In this document: positions 63,170-64,000 of the stretch, piece by piece | Layout: each line of letters opens with the position of its first letter | Position numbering within the stretch: the stretch's first letter is position 1 | Origin: Ignavibacteriota bacterium | Lineage (GTDB): Bacteria; Bacteroidota; Ignavibacteria; Ignavibacteriales; Melioribacteraceae | Assembly (NCBI GenBank): GCA_016713565.1 | Contig: JADJOX010000008.1 | Coordinates: forward strand, 1-64,000 | Direction of reading: 5' to 3' | Length of the DNA stretch: 64,000 bases | The notes under the pieces: model-generated | Database searches by the model: none | The model's input: the letters and a program-made list of their open reading frames with translations, nothing else | Told to the model about the DNA's origin: nothing | Position numbers and translations under genes: made by a program

Positions 63170-64000
63170 ATGAAAAAGATAATTTTATTTTTTTGCATAG
63201 CTGTTTCATTGAATATTGCGCAGGAAAGGAAATTGGATTTTCCGGATTATCCCATCGGCAATGTTGATATTAGAAACGTAAAACTGACAGATGATTTCTG
63301 GCTTCCGAAAATAAAGCTCGTTCAAAATACAACCATAGATTATGCGTTTCGCAAATGTGAGGAAGAAGGCAGAGTTGAAAATTTTTTAATTGCCGGCGGA
63401 AAGAAAGAAGGAAAGTTTAAGGGAAAAATGCCGTTTGACGATACGGATATTTATAAAATTATTGAAGGCGCGTCATATTCGTTGGTTAGTCAGCCGAACC
63501 CTGTTCTTGAAAAATATATTGATTCGCTTATAAATATTATTGGCATTGGTCAGGAACCCGACGGATATTTAACAACTTGGTTCACGATAGATAGAGATAA
63601 TCCTCCAGCAGCTTGGGTAAAACCTTCAAAGGTAAGATGGGGCTCCGAAGACGCGAGTCATGAATTATATAACAGCGGTCATATGTTTGAAGCTGCCGCG
63701 GCTCACTATTGGGCAACCGGCAGAAGAAATTTTTTGGATATTGCAATAAAAAATGCAGACTTACTCGTAAATAATTTTGGTCCAAATAAATTAAAAACGC
63801 CTCCCGGACATCAAATTGTTGAGACCGGTTTAATTAAACTCTATCATATCACGCAAAACAAAAAATATCTTGAATTGGCAAAAATGTATCTTGAATCCAG
63901 AGGAGATTCCACTACTCATAAATTATATGGTGAATACAGTCAAGATCATATACCGGTTTTGCAGCAGGAAGAAGCCGTTGGTCATTCCGTAAGAGCTCTT
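63170..64000 (+). CDS. GH127 beta-L-arabinofuranosidase-like enzyme, partial
   Basis: The frame is open from ATG 63170 to the last base (277 codons), so the gene is cut by the window edge; full-length relatives have about 600-680 residues. The signal peptide (KKIILFFCIAVSLNIAQ) is followed by VRNVKLTD-like text (IRNVKLTDDFWLPKIKLVQN) and the (alpha/alpha)6 barrel start typical of DUF1680/GH127: LIAGGKKEGKFKG, DTDIYKIIEGASYSL, EPDGYLTTWFT, SHELYNSGHMFEAAAAHY. The catalytic glutamate and the zinc-binding cysteines lie beyond the end. Family members remove beta-L-arabinofuranose or related sugars from plant glycans. It follows GH43 after 12 bases, so the cluster continues past the window. Confidence 0.9.
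   Translation, partial: MKKIILFFCIAVSLNIAQERKLDFPDYPIGNVDIRNVKLTDDFWLPKIKLVQNTTIDYAFRKCEEEGRVENFLIAGGKKEGKFKGKMPFDDTDIYKIIEGASYSLVSQPNPVLEKYIDSLINIIGIGQEPDGYLTTWFTIDRDNPPAAWVKPSKVRWGSEDASHELYNSGHMFEAAAAHYWATGRRNFLDIAIKNADLLVNNFGPNKLKTPPGHQIVETGLIKLYHITQNKKYLELAKMYLESRGDSTTHKLYGEYSQDHIPVLQQEEAVGHSVRAL

Noticed and set aside
1..64000. Insertion sequences, transposases, prophage, tRNA or rRNA genes
   Set aside because: I looked for transposase or integrase motifs, tRNA-like cloverleaf ends and rRNA-like conserved stretches and saw none. A covariance-model search would be needed to exclude a tRNA fully.

Overview
The window is AT-rich and reads as a chromosomal segment of a polysaccharide-degrading bacterium of the Bacteroidota/Ignavibacteriota side of the tree. 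Four to five proteins end in a type IX secretion (T9SS) sorting domain carrying the NYPNPFNP-type motif that is typical of Ignavibacteria and relatives. There is a TonB-dependent receptor with a carboxypeptidase-regulatory-like N-terminus, and most enzymes have Sec signal peptides ending in FAQ/SQ. An Ignavibacteria (Melioribacter-like) origin is my inference; no rRNA or other phylogenetic marker is present.

Region 1 (1-8500) is housekeeping and accessory DNA with signs of rearrangement. It has two VOC/glyoxalase genes, three copies of a hairpin repeat, a scar in which the 3' ends of a VOC gene and of a GH78 gene are duplicated, a frameshifted nucleoside hydrolase, a GH78 alpha-L-rhamnosidase, a secreted protein of unknown function, a lysoplasmalogenase and a frameshifted HEAT-repeat protein.

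Region 2 (8570-10901) is a sulfur island. A cystathionine gamma-synthase/lyase gene faces away from a DUF4395 + thioredoxin-like operon. Between them lies a 23-codon reading frame with the run MCCCRC, followed by a strong intrinsic terminator. This looks like a cysteine-responsive attenuator and is the most interesting small element here.

Region 3 (11071-17898) is cytoplasmic pentose/oligosaccharide use: a XylR-type AraC regulator, an aldose 1-epimerase, then a well-marked promoter with a LacI-type palindrome at its start site, driving a cytoplasmic GH3 enzyme and a GPH-family sugar symporter. Direct repeats 21 bp apart suggest a XylR-type binding site.

Region 4 (17974-29081) holds the TonB receptor, a T9SS-exported beta-helix protein (no SusD is visible), and a trio of envelope genes: a parvulin-like lipoprotein, a membrane protein with a spermidine-synthase-like core, and an SGNH/TPR membrane protein.

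Region 5 (29086-64000, running off the end) is a co-oriented hemicellulose cluster of about 35 kb with very short gaps. It encodes GH95, a DUF1593 protein, four CE1-like esterase proteins, a further acetylesterase-like hydrolase, GH3 with PA14, GH51 (two), GH43 (two), a sialate-O-acetylesterase-like (possibly CE20) enzyme, GH9, a radical SAM/SPASM protein, a DUF362-T9SS protein, two T9SS propeller proteins, GH10 xylanase and a partial GH127. Together these would strip acetyl, feruloyl, arabinosyl, xylosyl and deoxy-sugar side chains from complex arabinoxylan (perhaps also xyloglucan), cut the backbone, import products through the TonB receptor and GPH symporter, and finish hydrolysis in the cytoplasm.
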